From contig NZ_JAJVKW010000002.1 of NCBI RefSeq assembly GCF_024198255.1, positions 868,001 to 932,000 on the forward strand: a stretch of 64,000 bases of DNA, in the 5' to 3' direction. The position numbers and the translations under genes are program-made. Below are positions 24,699 through 32,815 of this stretch, in pieces. The number at the start of each line of letters is the position of its first letter. Position 1 is the first letter of the stretch. Source of the stretch: Myxococcus guangdongensis (GTDB lineage Bacteria; Myxococcota; Myxococcia; Myxococcales; Myxococcaceae). The notes beneath the pieces were generated by a model. It was not told the DNA's origin. It did not search any database and saw only the letters and a program-made list of their open reading frames with translations.

Positions 24699-26141
24699 AT
24701 GCCCACGCTCGAACAACTCGTCTTCGACAACACGTACGCCCGCCTGCCGTCTGGATTTGGAGCGAGGGTGGCGCCCCGCGCCTTCCCGGACGCCCGGCTG
24801 TTGAGCGTGAACCCCTCGGCGATGCGGCTGTTGGGGTTGGAGCCGGAGGAGGCGCGGCGGCCGGAGTTCGTCGAGGCCTTCGGCGGTGGCAGGCCGCTGC
24901 CGGGCATGGAGCCCTTCGCGATGGTGTACGCGGGGCATCAGTTCGGCGTGTACGTGCCGCGGCTGGGGGACGGGCGCGCGATTCTCCTGGGCGAGGTGCG
25001 CACGGCGGATGGGGCGAAGTGGGATTTGCACCTGAAGGGCGGAGGCCCGACGCCGTTCTCACGCAGCGGGGATGGGCGCGCGGTGCTGCGCTCGTCCATC
25101 CGCGAGTACCTGTGCGGCGAGGCGATGCACGGATTGGGAATCCCGACCACGCGGACGTTGTGTCTGATTGGCGGGGATGAGTCGGTGTACCGCGAGGAGG
25201 TGGAGACCGGCGCGATGATTGTGCGGATGGCGCCCTCGCACGTGCGGTTCGGGACGTTCGAGTACTTCCATTACACCGAGCAGCCCGAGCAGGTGGCGCG
25301 GCTGGCGGACCACGTCATCGACGGGCACTTCCCGCACCTGTCCGGGGTGGAGGGGCGGTATGCGCGCTTCTACGCGGAGGTGGTGGAGCGCACGGCGCGG
25401 TTGGTGGCGCGATGGCAGGCGGTGGGCTTCGCGCACGGGGTGATGAACACGGACAACATGTCCATCCTGGGGCTCACGCTGGACTATGGGCCCTTTGGGT
25501 TCCTGGATGACTTCGAGCCGGGGTTCATCTGCAACCACTCGGACCACCGGGGCCGGTATGCGTTCGACCAGCAGCCGCGCATCGCGATGTGGAACCTGGC
25601 GTGCCTGGGTGAGGCGCTGTTGACGCTGATGACCGAGGACGAGGCCCGCGCGGCGCTGGCCACGTTCGAGCCGACGTTCAGCGCGCAGTTCCTGTCCTTG
25701 ATGCGCGAGAAGCTGGGGCTGCGGGAGGCACGCGAGGAGGACCGGGGGCTCGTGGGGGATTTGTTCTCGGTGATGGCCGAGGCGGCGGTGGACTACACGC
25801 GCTTCTTCCGAGCGCTCGGGCGGGTGGAGGAGGCGGGGGTGATGTTCGCGGACCGCGTGCCGTTCGAAGCGTGGGCGGAGCGCTACCGGGCGCGGCTGGT
25901 GGCGGAGGGGAGCGTGGACGAGGAGCGCAGGGTCCGGATGGAGCGGGTGAATCCGCGGTACGTGCTGCGCAATTGGATGGCGCAGGCGGCCATCGACCGG
26001 GCGCGGCAGGGGGACTCCTCGGAGGTGGTCCGGTTGCTGTCCGCACTGGCGGATCCGTTCACCCAGCGCCCGGAGTACGAGGAGTACACGGTGGCGCCGC
26101 CTGCCTGGGGTCGGCACCTGGTGGTGAGCTGCAGCTCTTGA
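24699..26141 (+). CDS. selO: Protein adenylyltransferase SelO (YdiU family)
   Basis: The 480 residues belong to the pseudokinase-fold SelO family, which moves AMP from ATP to Ser, Thr or Tyr of proteins and takes part in redox stress responses. Conserved stretches are FDNTYARLP, YAGHQFGVYVPRLGDGRAILLGE, LHLKGGGPTPFSRSGDGRAVLRSSIREYLCGEAMHGLGIPTTR and GVMNTDNMSILGLTLDYGPFGFLDDF, which contain the inverted ATP site and metal ligands. The C-terminus ends in SCSS; the Cys region corresponds to the selenocysteine of vertebrate SelO. The start is ATG 24699 (MPTLEQL); ATG 24684 would add five residues. It lies behind the SDR-GST pair in a redox-themed stretch. Confidence 0.95.
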   Translation: MPTLEQLVFDNTYARLPSGFGARVAPRAFPDARLLSVNPSAMRLLGLEPEEARRPEFVEAFGGGRPLPGMEPFAMVYAGHQFGVYVPRLGDGRAILLGEVRTADGAKWDLHLKGGGPTPFSRSGDGRAVLRSSIREYLCGEAMHGLGIPTTRTLCLIGGDESVYREEVETGAMIVRMAPSHVRFGTFEYFHYTEQPEQVARLADHVIDGHFPHLSGVEGRYARFYAEVVERTARLVARWQAVGFAHGVMNTDNMSILGLTLDYGPFGFLDDFEPGFICNHSDHRGRYAFDQQPRIAMWNLACLGEALLTLMTEDEARAALATFEPTFSAQFLSLMREKLGLREAREEDRGLVGDLFSVMAEAAVDYTRFFRALGRVEEAGVMFADRVPFEAWAERYRARLVAEGSVDEERRVRMERVNPRYVLRNWMAQAAIDRARQGDSSEVVRLLSALADPFTQRPEYEEYTVAPPAWGRHLVVSCSS

Positions 26142-26187
26142 GGGGTTGGCTGGTGTTCGAGGGAAGCGGTGGATTAGAAAGACGGCC

Positions 26188-26736
26188 ATGCGTCAGGTCG
26201 TCATTCCCAAGAACGAGCTCAGTGAGTTCGATTTGCCCCGGGTGTGCGTCATCACCGGGCAGACGGAAGGCATCACGTTCCAGCCGGTGAAGTTCTCGTG
26301 GTACCCGCGCTGGCTGCTCATCTTCGTGCCGTTCGCGGCGCTCATCGTGCTGCTGGTGGCGATGCTGCTGACGAAGAGGGCGCAGGGGACGTTGCCGTTC
26401 AGCGAGGAGGGCTGGGCGCAGTGGAAGCGCGCGAAGGTCGTCTTCGGGTTGTCGTTCCTGGGGACCATCGCCGTGTTGTTCGGCTCCATCGCCACCTTCG
26501 CGGGGAACACGCGGACAGGGGGCTACCTGATGGTGGCTGTCCTGGTGGCCGTGCTCATCCCCGTGGTGGCGTACTTCGTGGCGGTGAAGGGGAAGGTGCC
26601 GCAGGTGTTGCGCATCGACGACCGGAACGTCACGTTGCAGCTTCCCAGCAATGAGGCGGCGTCCGCCATCCTGAGGCATCTCCAGGCGGGACAGGCCTCG
26701 AGGGCGATGCCAGCGCGTGAGGTGCGCTCGGCATGA
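26188..26736 (+). CDS. Membrane protein with three predicted spans
   Basis: I do not recognise a named family. The 182 residues begin with a soluble N-terminal part that has a single Cys in LPRVCVITGQ, similar to proteins where a cysteine-containing treble-clef-like loop precedes membrane spans. Three hydrophobic spans follow: WLLIFVPFAALIVLLVAMLL, VFGLSFLGTIAVLFGSIATFA and GYLMVAVLVAVLIPVVAYFVAV. The C-terminal 45 residues are cytoplasmic (VLRIDDRNVTLQLPSNEAASAILRHLQ). The start is ATG 26188; the earlier TTG at 26146 is unlikely. The stop overlaps the next start (ATGA at 26733), so it is co-translated with the zinc-finger membrane protein. Confidence 0.8.
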   Translation: MRQVVIPKNELSEFDLPRVCVITGQTEGITFQPVKFSWYPRWLLIFVPFAALIVLLVAMLLTKRAQGTLPFSEEGWAQWKRAKVVFGLSFLGTIAVLFGSIATFAGNTRTGGYLMVAVLVAVLIPVVAYFVAVKGKVPQVLRIDDRNVTLQLPSNEAASAILRHLQAGQASRAMPAREVRSA

Positions 26737-27158
26737 GCGTGGAGGCACCGCCGGAGGGGGCGAGCTGTGCGGCGCATCCGGAGGCCGGGGCGAGCTGGGT
26801 GTGCCTGCGCTGTGGCACGTTCATGTGCCCGGCGTGTGAGCGCCGGGTGCGGCCGGAGGCACGGCCCATGTGTCCGCCGTGCTGGGACTTGCGCTCGCGC
26901 GTCGTGCCGGGGGAGGAGAGCACCAGCAAGTCGACGGTCATCACGGGCTTCGTCCTGGGCGTGATGTCACTGCTCCCCTTCTGCTTCATCCTGCAGGGGG
27001 GCGCGGTGGTCATGAACCTCGTGATGATGAGCCGCGTGGCGAAGACGCCCGAGCTCGCGAGACTGCGCTGGATGCCCATCGCGGGCCTCGCCTGCTCGGG
27101 ACTTGGCCTCGCCATCACGCTGCTGGTCTGGCTGCTGGGGGGCGACGTGCGGGACTGA
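26733..27158 (+). CDS. B-box-type zinc-finger membrane protein (DUF4190-like)
   Basis: The 141 residues have an N-terminal Cys/His zinc-binding region with the ligand pattern CxxH, CLRCGTFMCPAC and CPPCW (residues 12-50), as in bacterial B-box-like domains that precede membrane parts. Two hydrophobic spans follow (ITGFVLGVMSLLPFCFILQGGAVVMNLVM and WMPIAGLACSGLGLAITLLVWLL), with a short basic loop between them, typical of DUF4190. The function is unknown; proteins with this layout are common in myxobacteria. Its ATG overlaps the stop of the upstream membrane protein, so they probably act together. Confidence 0.82.
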   Translation: MSVEAPPEGASCAAHPEAGASWVCLRCGTFMCPACERRVRPEARPMCPPCWDLRSRVVPGEESTSKSTVITGFVLGVMSLLPFCFILQGGAVVMNLVMMSRVAKTPELARLRWMPIAGLACSGLGLAITLLVWLLGGDVRD

Positions 27159-27286
27159 GCGATGCGGGGCGACAGGACGCGCCATCAGACATCGCCTTCA
27201 GCAAGCCGTCGGACCTAGGCAATGATTTTCGAGCCGATGCGCCGAAGCAGCGACGACAGCCACACGAGGCCATAGGCCACAGGCAA

Positions 27287-27766
27287 TCAGCGCCAAAAGC
27301 AATGAAGAATCATCCCAACCTCCTTCACATCATCCCTGACCACATAAGTCCTAACCAAAGAAACTCCGCGCGGCGGAATAAACTCCACCGTCACAGCGCC
27401 TGAGCCATCGGCGCCACTATCAAACACACTATAAACTTCATCACACAGCCCAACACAGTGTGTTTCAACCGCACTCAACTCATCAAGCTTCGCATTGAGT
27501 GCCACGTCCACTAGTTGCTCTGCCGAAGGAGCGAACATCCAGCGCACAATCACCGGACCCTCCGGGCGAGCAACAACCGCTGTTCGCAGAGGCTCATCTC
27601 CGAGAACCAGTACGTCCCCCCACTCACGACAGAGCAAGCCCAGATAGTCCGCTACCCCGCAGGCTTCTTCATAGTCGGCAGGAGTCCCTTTCCACTCAGC
27701 GATGACAGAGCGCGGGATGACAACAAGGGGCCCACCCGCTGACTCGATCCACTCCGTGCTCAGCAC
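27287..27766 (-). CDS. Imm21-like immunity protein
   Basis: The 159 residues resemble the Imm21 family of polymorphic-toxin immunity proteins: STEWIESAGGPLVVIPRSVIAEWKG near the start, DYEEACGVADYLGLLC, VLVLGDEPLRTAVV and PVIVRWMFA. The GTG start at 27766 is chosen because GGAGAGGGAG ends 6 bases before it and the conserved part begins at once; an ATG at 27799 would add 11 non-conserved residues. It lies 95 bp after the Imm11 gene, in the same orientation as the toxin. It is probably an extra, orphan immunity gene against a toxin not encoded here. The DNA is clearly less GC-rich than the surroundings. Confidence 0.75.
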   Translation of the reverse strand: MLSTEWIESAGGPLVVIPRSVIAEWKGTPADYEEACGVADYLGLLCREWGDVLVLGDEPLRTAVVARPEGPVIVRWMFAPSAEQLVDVALNAKLDELSAVETHCVGLCDEVYSVFDSGADGSGAVTVEFIPPRGVSLVRTYVVRDDVKEVGMILHCFWR

Positions 27767-27861
27767 AGCAGTCTCCCTCTCCAGGACGCAAGGCACCATT
27801 CATCCTGGCCCCGAAACTCTCTCTCCAGTAGCAGCTCCAGCGCCACCTGGATCTTCATCCC

Positions 27862-28431
27862 TCAGACCTCGTCGAATCTGCCGCCGAAGATGCCATTGGC
27901 CTCCAGCGCGTCCTTGATGTCCTCATCGACGATGATGGGAGCGTGCCATCCCCAGGTCCGGAACACGCGCGCGTCGCCAACCTTCGTCTTGTCGATTCGC
28001 AACCTGGACACTGAACGGTACTCCCCGACCCGCTCCGTGTACTCGTCCGCGGTACGAATCTGGACCTCCGCACATGCGGCATCATCGATGCACCGAATCT
28101 TTCGAGCCACGTTGAGCAGGAAGAAGGACCCAGTTTCTCCTTCAACGTCCACGGGGAAGAGCTGAACATCCTCGGGGGCCATCTGGCGGAACAGTGACGC
28201 GACGCGGTCGCTGACAATTGGCGCCTGCCCTGCCCCCGCGGTCGTGAAGTCCAGTGAAGCCCCCGCTTGATCGAGCGGGATGCACAATCGCTCGGTCAAC
28301 TCGACCGGCTTGCCCTGGATGAACTGCCAGATGTCCTCCATCTCGTCTCCGGCGGGATTCTGAGGGTCCGACAGGTACCAACGGCCGGGCACGTATACGT
28401 CGATCTTCAAATCAAAGAAGCGGCGCCCCAT
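27862..28431 (-). CDS. Imm11-type (MXAN_0049 domain) immunity protein
   Basis: The 189 residues match the Imm11 family, first defined on MXAN_0049: RRFFDLKIDVYVPGRWYLSDPQNPAGDEMEDIWQF at the start and a C-terminal DIKDALEANGIFGGRFDEV, with IRCIDDAACAEVQI in the middle. Family members neutralise nuclease-like toxins encoded upstream. The ATG at 28431 lies 3 bp after the toxin stop (28435), so toxin and immunity are translationally linked; this is the expected sitA-sitI order. It has no signal peptide and would act in the cytoplasm, where a transferred nuclease would also act. Cognate pairing is inferred from adjacency. Confidence 0.85.
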   Translation of the reverse strand: MGRRFFDLKIDVYVPGRWYLSDPQNPAGDEMEDIWQFIQGKPVELTERLCIPLDQAGASLDFTTAGAGQAPIVSDRVASLFRQMAPEDVQLFPVDVEGETGSFFLLNVARKIRCIDDAACAEVQIRTADEYTERVGEYRSVSRLRIDKTKVGDARVFRTWGWHAPIIVDEDIKDALEANGIFGGRFDEV

Positions 28432-28434
28432 GTG

Positions 28435-29748
28435 TCATCCCTCGATGTCCTTCAACACCAGCTTCCGGAGCCAACTACCAGGGGTCGTCAGGTCCCGCGC
28501 AATCTTCGCCAGCTCGTCGACAAGCGCGACACGACACTTCGCGGGCCCTCGACAGCCCTGCATGGCATCCGTGAGCCTGCGGAGCACCTCCTGATGATAC
28601 TCAGCAGGGTGCGGGCCTTTATGCCCCTGGATTCGTACGAGGTTCGCGGTGTCATTCAGGCTCATGTTCGCTCGTTCGAAGAACGCCTGGAAGATCGGCG
28701 TCCATGGGCCACCGGCTACCTCGGAGATCTCGTTCTTGTCAGTGCAGATATGGTGGACGTTGCCCTCCGGGTCACCCTGGATGACGCCTCCAGTCTGCGC
28801 GGAGGCGCCCGGCCCCATCGCCACGGCGGCGACCGCCGTCGGCGCGAGCGTCACGTTCAACACTCCGGCGGAAGCCACCGAGATGGCCTGCACCTCGCCG
28901 ACCAAAGCCCCCGTGAGGAGGAAGCCACCCTCCATCTGCGCCCGTGTCGCCGCGAGAGCGAAGCCCGGCAGCCTCGGCCCCTGCGCGGCCATCGCGCCCC
29001 TTCCACCCAGCGCGGACAACGCGACGACCACCAGGACCCGCGCGCCGTTGTCCCCGAGGAGCTTGCCGAAGCGGTGCCCCGCCCGCTCGAGGTCCGCGAA
29101 GTTCGCCGCCGCCTTCGACTCGTCCATGAGCCGCAGGAACCCCTGCCCGAGATTCCACACCGGCCCGGTCCCCAAATACGCAATCAACGACGCTGTCAGC
29201 GCCACCGCGACGAGCTTCGTGATGGGCTCCGGCGCCACCAACATCACCAGCGCCGTCCCAATCAGGGATGTCACCATCGCGCGCAAGGCTGCCGCGTTCA
29301 CCACGTCATCGAGCGCCTCCTCCACTCCCTCCCAGACCGTGTCGAGCGCGAAGTAGAGCGCCATCATCCTGCGCTCCATCGGCCCCAGCGCGAGCCCTCC
29401 CGCCAGCATTCCCAGGCAGTTTCCAGGATCATCCTGCCGCTGGCAGATGCGCTCATACTCCGGAGAAACGGCGCGTCCTTGCGCCCCATCCACGAAGCCA
29501 CCCGAGGACGCGAGCAACGAGCGACGGAGGTCCTCCTCCTCACTCTCCCTGAACGCCACATCCAGCTTCATGTCGAGCACGAGCCGGGAGACCACCTCCC
29601 TGAAGGCGTCCTCTTCGATCTCGACCGGCGCTGACTCCACCGGCCTGTAGGCGATGGCGGCCCCAGGCCCGGTCCTCAGGTTCACGACACGGGGCGCTGA
29701 ACACCCGACACCGAGCAAGAGCAGGGCGATAAATCCCTGGAGTTTCAT
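28435..29748 (-). CDS. Lipoprotein polymorphic toxin with AHH nuclease domain (SitA-like)
   Basis: The 437-residue protein begins with a lipoprotein signal (MKLQGFIALLLLGVGC, anchor Cys16), then SAPRVVNLRTGPG, as in SitA toxins of Myxococcus. The start is ATG 29748, preceded by GGGGGAAG; the open frame upstream has no homologous sequence. Residues ~120-310 contain hydrophobic helices (LRAMVTSLIGTALVMLVA, ITKLVAVALTASLIAYLG, VLVVVALSALGGRG), possibly for passage or insertion. Residues ~330-400 are an AHH/HNH-ENDO VII-type nuclease: NVHHICTDKN, LNDTANLVRI and GHKGPHPAEYHQEV carry the His-rich metal site. SitA proteins are handed to kin by TraA/B outer membrane exchange and kill non-immune partners. 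Exact Sit class is not decided here. Confidence 0.85.
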   Translation of the reverse strand: MKLQGFIALLLLGVGCSAPRVVNLRTGPGAAIAYRPVESAPVEIEEDAFREVVSRLVLDMKLDVAFRESEEEDLRRSLLASSGGFVDGAQGRAVSPEYERICQRQDDPGNCLGMLAGGLALGPMERRMMALYFALDTVWEGVEEALDDVVNAAALRAMVTSLIGTALVMLVAPEPITKLVAVALTASLIAYLGTGPVWNLGQGFLRLMDESKAAANFADLERAGHRFGKLLGDNGARVLVVVALSALGGRGAMAAQGPRLPGFALAATRAQMEGGFLLTGALVGEVQAISVASAGVLNVTLAPTAVAAVAMGPGASAQTGGVIQGDPEGNVHHICTDKNEISEVAGGPWTPIFQAFFERANMSLNDTANLVRIQGHKGPHPAEYHQEVLRRLTDAMQGCRGPAKCRVALVDELAKIARDLTTPGSWLRKLVLKDIEG

Positions 29749-29794
29749 GTCTTCCCCCCAGCCCTGACACCAAATGCCTCGGGCGGTCCGGCGC

Positions 29795-29823
29795 GACATA
29801 ACAGTCCAGACAGACAACCTCAA
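29795..29823 (-). promoter_or_regulatory. Candidate promoter of the toxin-immunity cassette
   Basis: TTGAGG (complement of 29818-29823) and TATGTC (29795-29800) are separated by 17 bp on the minus strand, in an AT-rich stretch (29800-29870). Transcription would start near 29787 and give a leader of about 38 nt before the toxin ATG. The match to a housekeeping consensus is moderate, so this is tentative. Confidence 0.35.
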
Positions 29824-29929
29824 AGGTCACCAAATCAAGATATGACTCCCTACATCTTTTCACTTCCACTCCAGCGACGGAGCCACCCGGCACTTGAGTT
29901 CCCGCCCCGCGCTCGCCCAGGATGTCCGC

Positions 29930-30583
29930 ATGCGCGCCCTGCTGCTCCTCGCCGTGCTCCTGGCCTCCTTCGCCCAGGCCCAGACGGCCCGTCCCTCCTC
30001 CTTGATTCCGAACTTCGACGACGCCCGCGACAAGGCCCCCGAGCGCTCGTGCGACAAGGACTGGAGCGGCCGCGTCACCTGGGGGCTCTGCACCCTCTCC
30101 CGGCAACCCGACGCCCTCTGGTTCCTCGAGAAGAACGACGCCCTCATCCGCGCCAGCTCGAAGGCCTGCGGCCAGAACCAGTCCATCAAGAGCCTCACCC
30201 TGTCGAGCTGCGGCAAGACCGACGCCACCATCGTCGACGCCTCCCCCTGCATCTCGCAGCTCACCACCTGCCTGCATGAGCTCGGCAAGGGCCTCATCGT
30301 CGTGGAGCACTACGACGTCGGCAACGCCACCACCTACGTGCGCGTCTACGACGTCCCCAACCGCAAGCTCCTCACCTCCGAGGAGTGGAAGAACGGCTGC
30401 ACCTCCAGCGCCTGCTCCGTCGGCGCCCTCCAGGACGTCGATGGCGACGGGCTCCCGGAAATCGTCTTCCGCCAGTCCCGCGAGCCCTCCGCCCTCCCCG
30501 AGCGCATCCTCAAGTGGAGGGGCACCTCCTTCCAGAACGTCGGCCGCTTCCTCTGGAAGGGCCAGCCCACCCAGGCCCGGTAG
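29930..30583 (+). CDS. Secreted protein of unknown function
   Basis: This 217-residue protein starts at ATG 29930 with a Sec signal peptide (MRALLLLAVLLASFAQAQ). The mature part has eight or more cysteines (for example CDKDW, WGLC, KACG, SLTLSSCGK, SPCISQLTTC, NGCTSSACSV), suggesting several disulfides. The C-terminal third (YVRVYDVPNRKLL, GALQDVDGDGLPEIVFRQ) resembles an FG-GAP-like blade with a DxDGDG calcium loop. It is not a full beta-propeller. No close family is recognised. It is the first gene of a plus-strand group after the toxin cassette; the pyrophosphatase gene follows after 90 bp. Confidence 0.75.
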   Translation: MRALLLLAVLLASFAQAQTARPSSLIPNFDDARDKAPERSCDKDWSGRVTWGLCTLSRQPDALWFLEKNDALIRASSKACGQNQSIKSLTLSSCGKTDATIVDASPCISQLTTCLHELGKGLIVVEHYDVGNATTYVRVYDVPNRKLLTSEEWKNGCTSSACSVGALQDVDGDGLPEIVFRQSREPSALPERILKWRGTSFQNVGRFLWKGQPTQAR

Positions 30584-30673
30584 ACTTCTCGACACTCGGA
30601 AGGTTGGCGACCCGTAACGTCGCCCACATGGGCTCTTGCCGAGATGCACCTCCGGCACGACCTTTCACCTTCC

Positions 30674-31213
30674 ATGACGACGGACCTCTCCCGCCTGCCC
30701 ACGCGCGGGCCCCAGGGCGCCTTCCACGTCGTCGTCGAGTCGCCTCGCGGCTCGACGGTGAAGCTCAAGTACGACACCGCGCTCTCGGCCTTCTCGCTCT
30801 CGCGCCCCCTCACCCGGGGACTGCGCTACCCCTTCGACTGGGGCTTCATCCCCTCCACCCTCGGCCCGGACGGAGATCCGCTCGACGCCATGGTCCTGTG
30901 GGACGACTCCACCTGGCCCGGCGTCGTGCTGCCCTGCCGCGCCCTCGGCGTCCTCCTGGTCGACCAGAAGAAGAAGGACGGCAAGCCCGGTGAGCGCGAG
31001 CGCAATGACCGCATCCTCGCCATCCCCACCCAGGCGCCTCGCGCCGAACAGCTGCGCACCTACCAGGACATCTCCCACCGCGAGCGCGACGAGCTGGCGC
31101 ACTTCTTCCTCACCGTCGTGCACTTCGCCGACAAGGACGCCCGAGTCCTCGGCTGGGAAGGCCCCGAGGCCGCCGAGCAGATGATTCGCACCTACCCCGC
31201 GAAGAAAGGCTGA
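30674..31213 (+). CDS. ppa: Inorganic pyrophosphatase
   Basis: The 179-residue protein is a family I soluble pyrophosphatase: the signature is DGDPLDAMVL (66-75), with the metal-binding aspartates, preceded by LRYPFDWGFIPSTLG, which has the Tyr and Asp near the active site. It hydrolyses PPi to two phosphates and pulls biosynthetic reactions forward. Start: ATG 30674 (MTTDLSRLP) is preferred; ATG 30644 would add ten residues; neither has a strong ribosome binding site. It is 4 bp upstream of the CHAD-domain gene and surely co-transcribed, which links it to polyphosphate metabolism. A small GGCGAC/GTCGCC dyad lies at 30606-30624 in its leader. Confidence 0.9.
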   Translation: MTTDLSRLPTRGPQGAFHVVVESPRGSTVKLKYDTALSAFSLSRPLTRGLRYPFDWGFIPSTLGPDGDPLDAMVLWDDSTWPGVVLPCRALGVLLVDQKKKDGKPGERERNDRILAIPTQAPRAEQLRTYQDISHRERDELAHFFLTVVHFADKDARVLGWEGPEAAEQMIRTYPAKKG

Positions 31214-31217
31214 CCCC

Positions 31218-32117
31218 ATGGCTCAACCCACGCCCATCCGAGGCCTCGGCCCCGACAGCGAACTGGGACAGGCCGCGCGCCGCATCCTCGCCGGACGGCT
31301 CGCCGATGTCCGCAAGCCGGAGTCCAAGCTCAACGGCACCATCGACGACGACGCCGTCCACGACATGCGCGTCGCCACCCGCAGGCTCCGCGCCGCGCTC
31401 CAGGTGTTCCGCCCCCTGGGTGGACTCACCAAGCTGGAGCACGAGGTGAAGCGCCTCCAGGACGCGCTCGGCGACGTGCGGGACCTCCACGTCCAGGCCC
31501 TGTGGCTGGAGGACGTCGCGAAGAAGGCGCGCCGGGAGAAGCCGCAGACGCGCAAGGGCATCGCCGCGCTGGGCAAGGCCCAGCTGTCCGGACTGGCGCC
31601 GAAGGAGAAGCGACTGCGCTCGGAGTTGAAGCGCTGGGCGGCTCGCACCCTGCCTCGCATGCTGCGCAAAGTGGATGGCCTGGAGGATGACCACCGCTTC
31701 GGCGGGCGCCGCGTGAAGGAGCCCCTGCACTGGCGCGTGCGCCGCGTGCACAAGCGGATGAAGGTCTACATGGACGCGCCCGACGCCGTCTCCGCCCATG
31801 TGCTGCGCAAGGAATTGAAGAAGCTGCGCTACGAGCTCGAAATCTTCCAGCCCGCCTTCCGACGGACCCTCGGCGCGCTGACCGAGATGCTCGTCCCGCT
31901 CCAGGAAGGACTCGGCGAGCTGCACGACGCGGACGTCCGGCTGGAGGTCTTCGAGCGGCTCGCCGCGGGCGGCAAGCCCCAGGAGCGCAAGGCGGCCCGC
32001 GCCCTGCTCCCCCTCATCCGCGAGGGCCGCGCGAAGCGCTCCGCCGAGATTGCCCGCGAGCTCCAGCGCTGGCACGCCGAGGACATCCCCAAGCGGCTGC
32101 TCCAGGTCCTCTCGTAG
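31218..32117 (+). CDS. CHAD domain protein
   Basis: This 299-residue all-helical protein is a CHAD (conserved histidine alpha-helical) domain: VHDMRVATRRLRAALQVFRPL gives the conserved His followed by Arg, and LGDVRDLHVQALWLEDVA, LRKELKKLRYELEIF and LGELHDADVRLEVF carry further basic residues that coat the central pore. CHAD domains bind inorganic polyphosphate and localise to polyphosphate granules. Here it is a stand-alone CHAD protein without the CYTH triphosphatase half. It follows the pyrophosphatase gene after 4 bp. Convergent with the DUF4142 lipoprotein gene with one base between stops. Confidence 0.93.
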   Translation: MAQPTPIRGLGPDSELGQAARRILAGRLADVRKPESKLNGTIDDDAVHDMRVATRRLRAALQVFRPLGGLTKLEHEVKRLQDALGDVRDLHVQALWLEDVAKKARREKPQTRKGIAALGKAQLSGLAPKEKRLRSELKRWAARTLPRMLRKVDGLEDDHRFGGRRVKEPLHWRVRRVHKRMKVYMDAPDAVSAHVLRKELKKLRYELEIFQPAFRRTLGALTEMLVPLQEGLGELHDADVRLEVFERLAAGGKPQERKAARALLPLIREGRAKRSAEIARELQRWHAEDIPKRLLQVLS

Positions 32118-32118
32118 C

Positions 32119-32697
32119 TCAGGGCGCAGGGGCGTCGAAGACGGCCTTCTGGATGGACAGGGCCTCCTCCAGATGCCCCTGCACCGCCTTGCGCTGCGCC
32201 GTGAGCAACTGGCTCAAGGCCACGTTGCTCGACTGGGGCAACAGCAGGGAGTCCACCAGCATGGCCGTGCGCGCATGGAGCGCGAGCTGCACGTCCATCA
32301 ACGCCAGGTCCAAGCGCGTCCCCTCCAGCGAGTCCAGCTCCGCCATCATGTGCTGGGCCTCCGCCATGAGCATGGAGGACAGCTCGCTGTCCGCGGGCCG
32401 GAGCTCCTGGTCCACGGCCACCATGCCCAGCTCCTCGCGCGCCACGGTGTGCTCGGTGACCATCTTCACGCTGAAGGCTCGCACCGACGCGGTCGTCGCG
32501 CGGGACTGCCCGAGCGCCCCGAAGGCAATCTCGTTCTCGTTCGCGACCTGCATCGCCCGGAGGATTTGCGCGTCCGTGAGCTCCACCGTCCGCACGCTGA
32601 GCCCCGGCACCTGGCTCTCGCTCGACTCACTCATGCAGCCCATCACCACCACCACGCCCGCCAGCAGCGCGCCCATCCACCCTCTCACCCCGTGCAT
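32119..32697 (-). CDS. DUF4142-type lipoprotein
   Basis: The 192 residues have a lipoprotein signal (MHGVRGWMGALLAGVVVVMGC) and a ferritin-like four-helix domain of DUF4142: DAQILRAMQVANENEIAFGALGQSRATTASVRAFSVKMVTEHTVAREEL, and LMDVQLALHARTAMLVDSLL. The family sits in the envelope; its function is unsolved, and a stress role has been suggested. The start is ATG 32697, with GGGAGGGGA directly before it. The in-frame open stretch further upstream runs through the promoter and the next gene and is not coding. Confidence 0.9.
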   Translation of the reverse strand: MHGVRGWMGALLAGVVVVMGCMSESSESQVPGLSVRTVELTDAQILRAMQVANENEIAFGALGQSRATTASVRAFSVKMVTEHTVAREELGMVAVDQELRPADSELSSMLMAEAQHMMAELDSLEGTRLDLALMDVQLALHARTAMLVDSLLLPQSSNVALSQLLTAQRKAVQGHLEEALSIQKAVFDAPAP

Positions 32698-32815
32698 GTC
32701 CCCTCCCTGATTCCCACCCAGGCTGGCGGAGGTTGGGGAGGGGCAGGTGCGAGCGGTATGGGCGCGGGAACCGTTGCCACTGTCCGGCGGACGATAGGTG
32801 CCCGACCGACGATGC

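Noticed and set aside
27216..27286. Short frame after Imm21 ending ...GLVWLSSLLRRIGSKIIA and stop
   Set aside because: It looks like the C-terminal tail of a membrane protein, but only about 20 residues are open; too short to claim a gene remnant.
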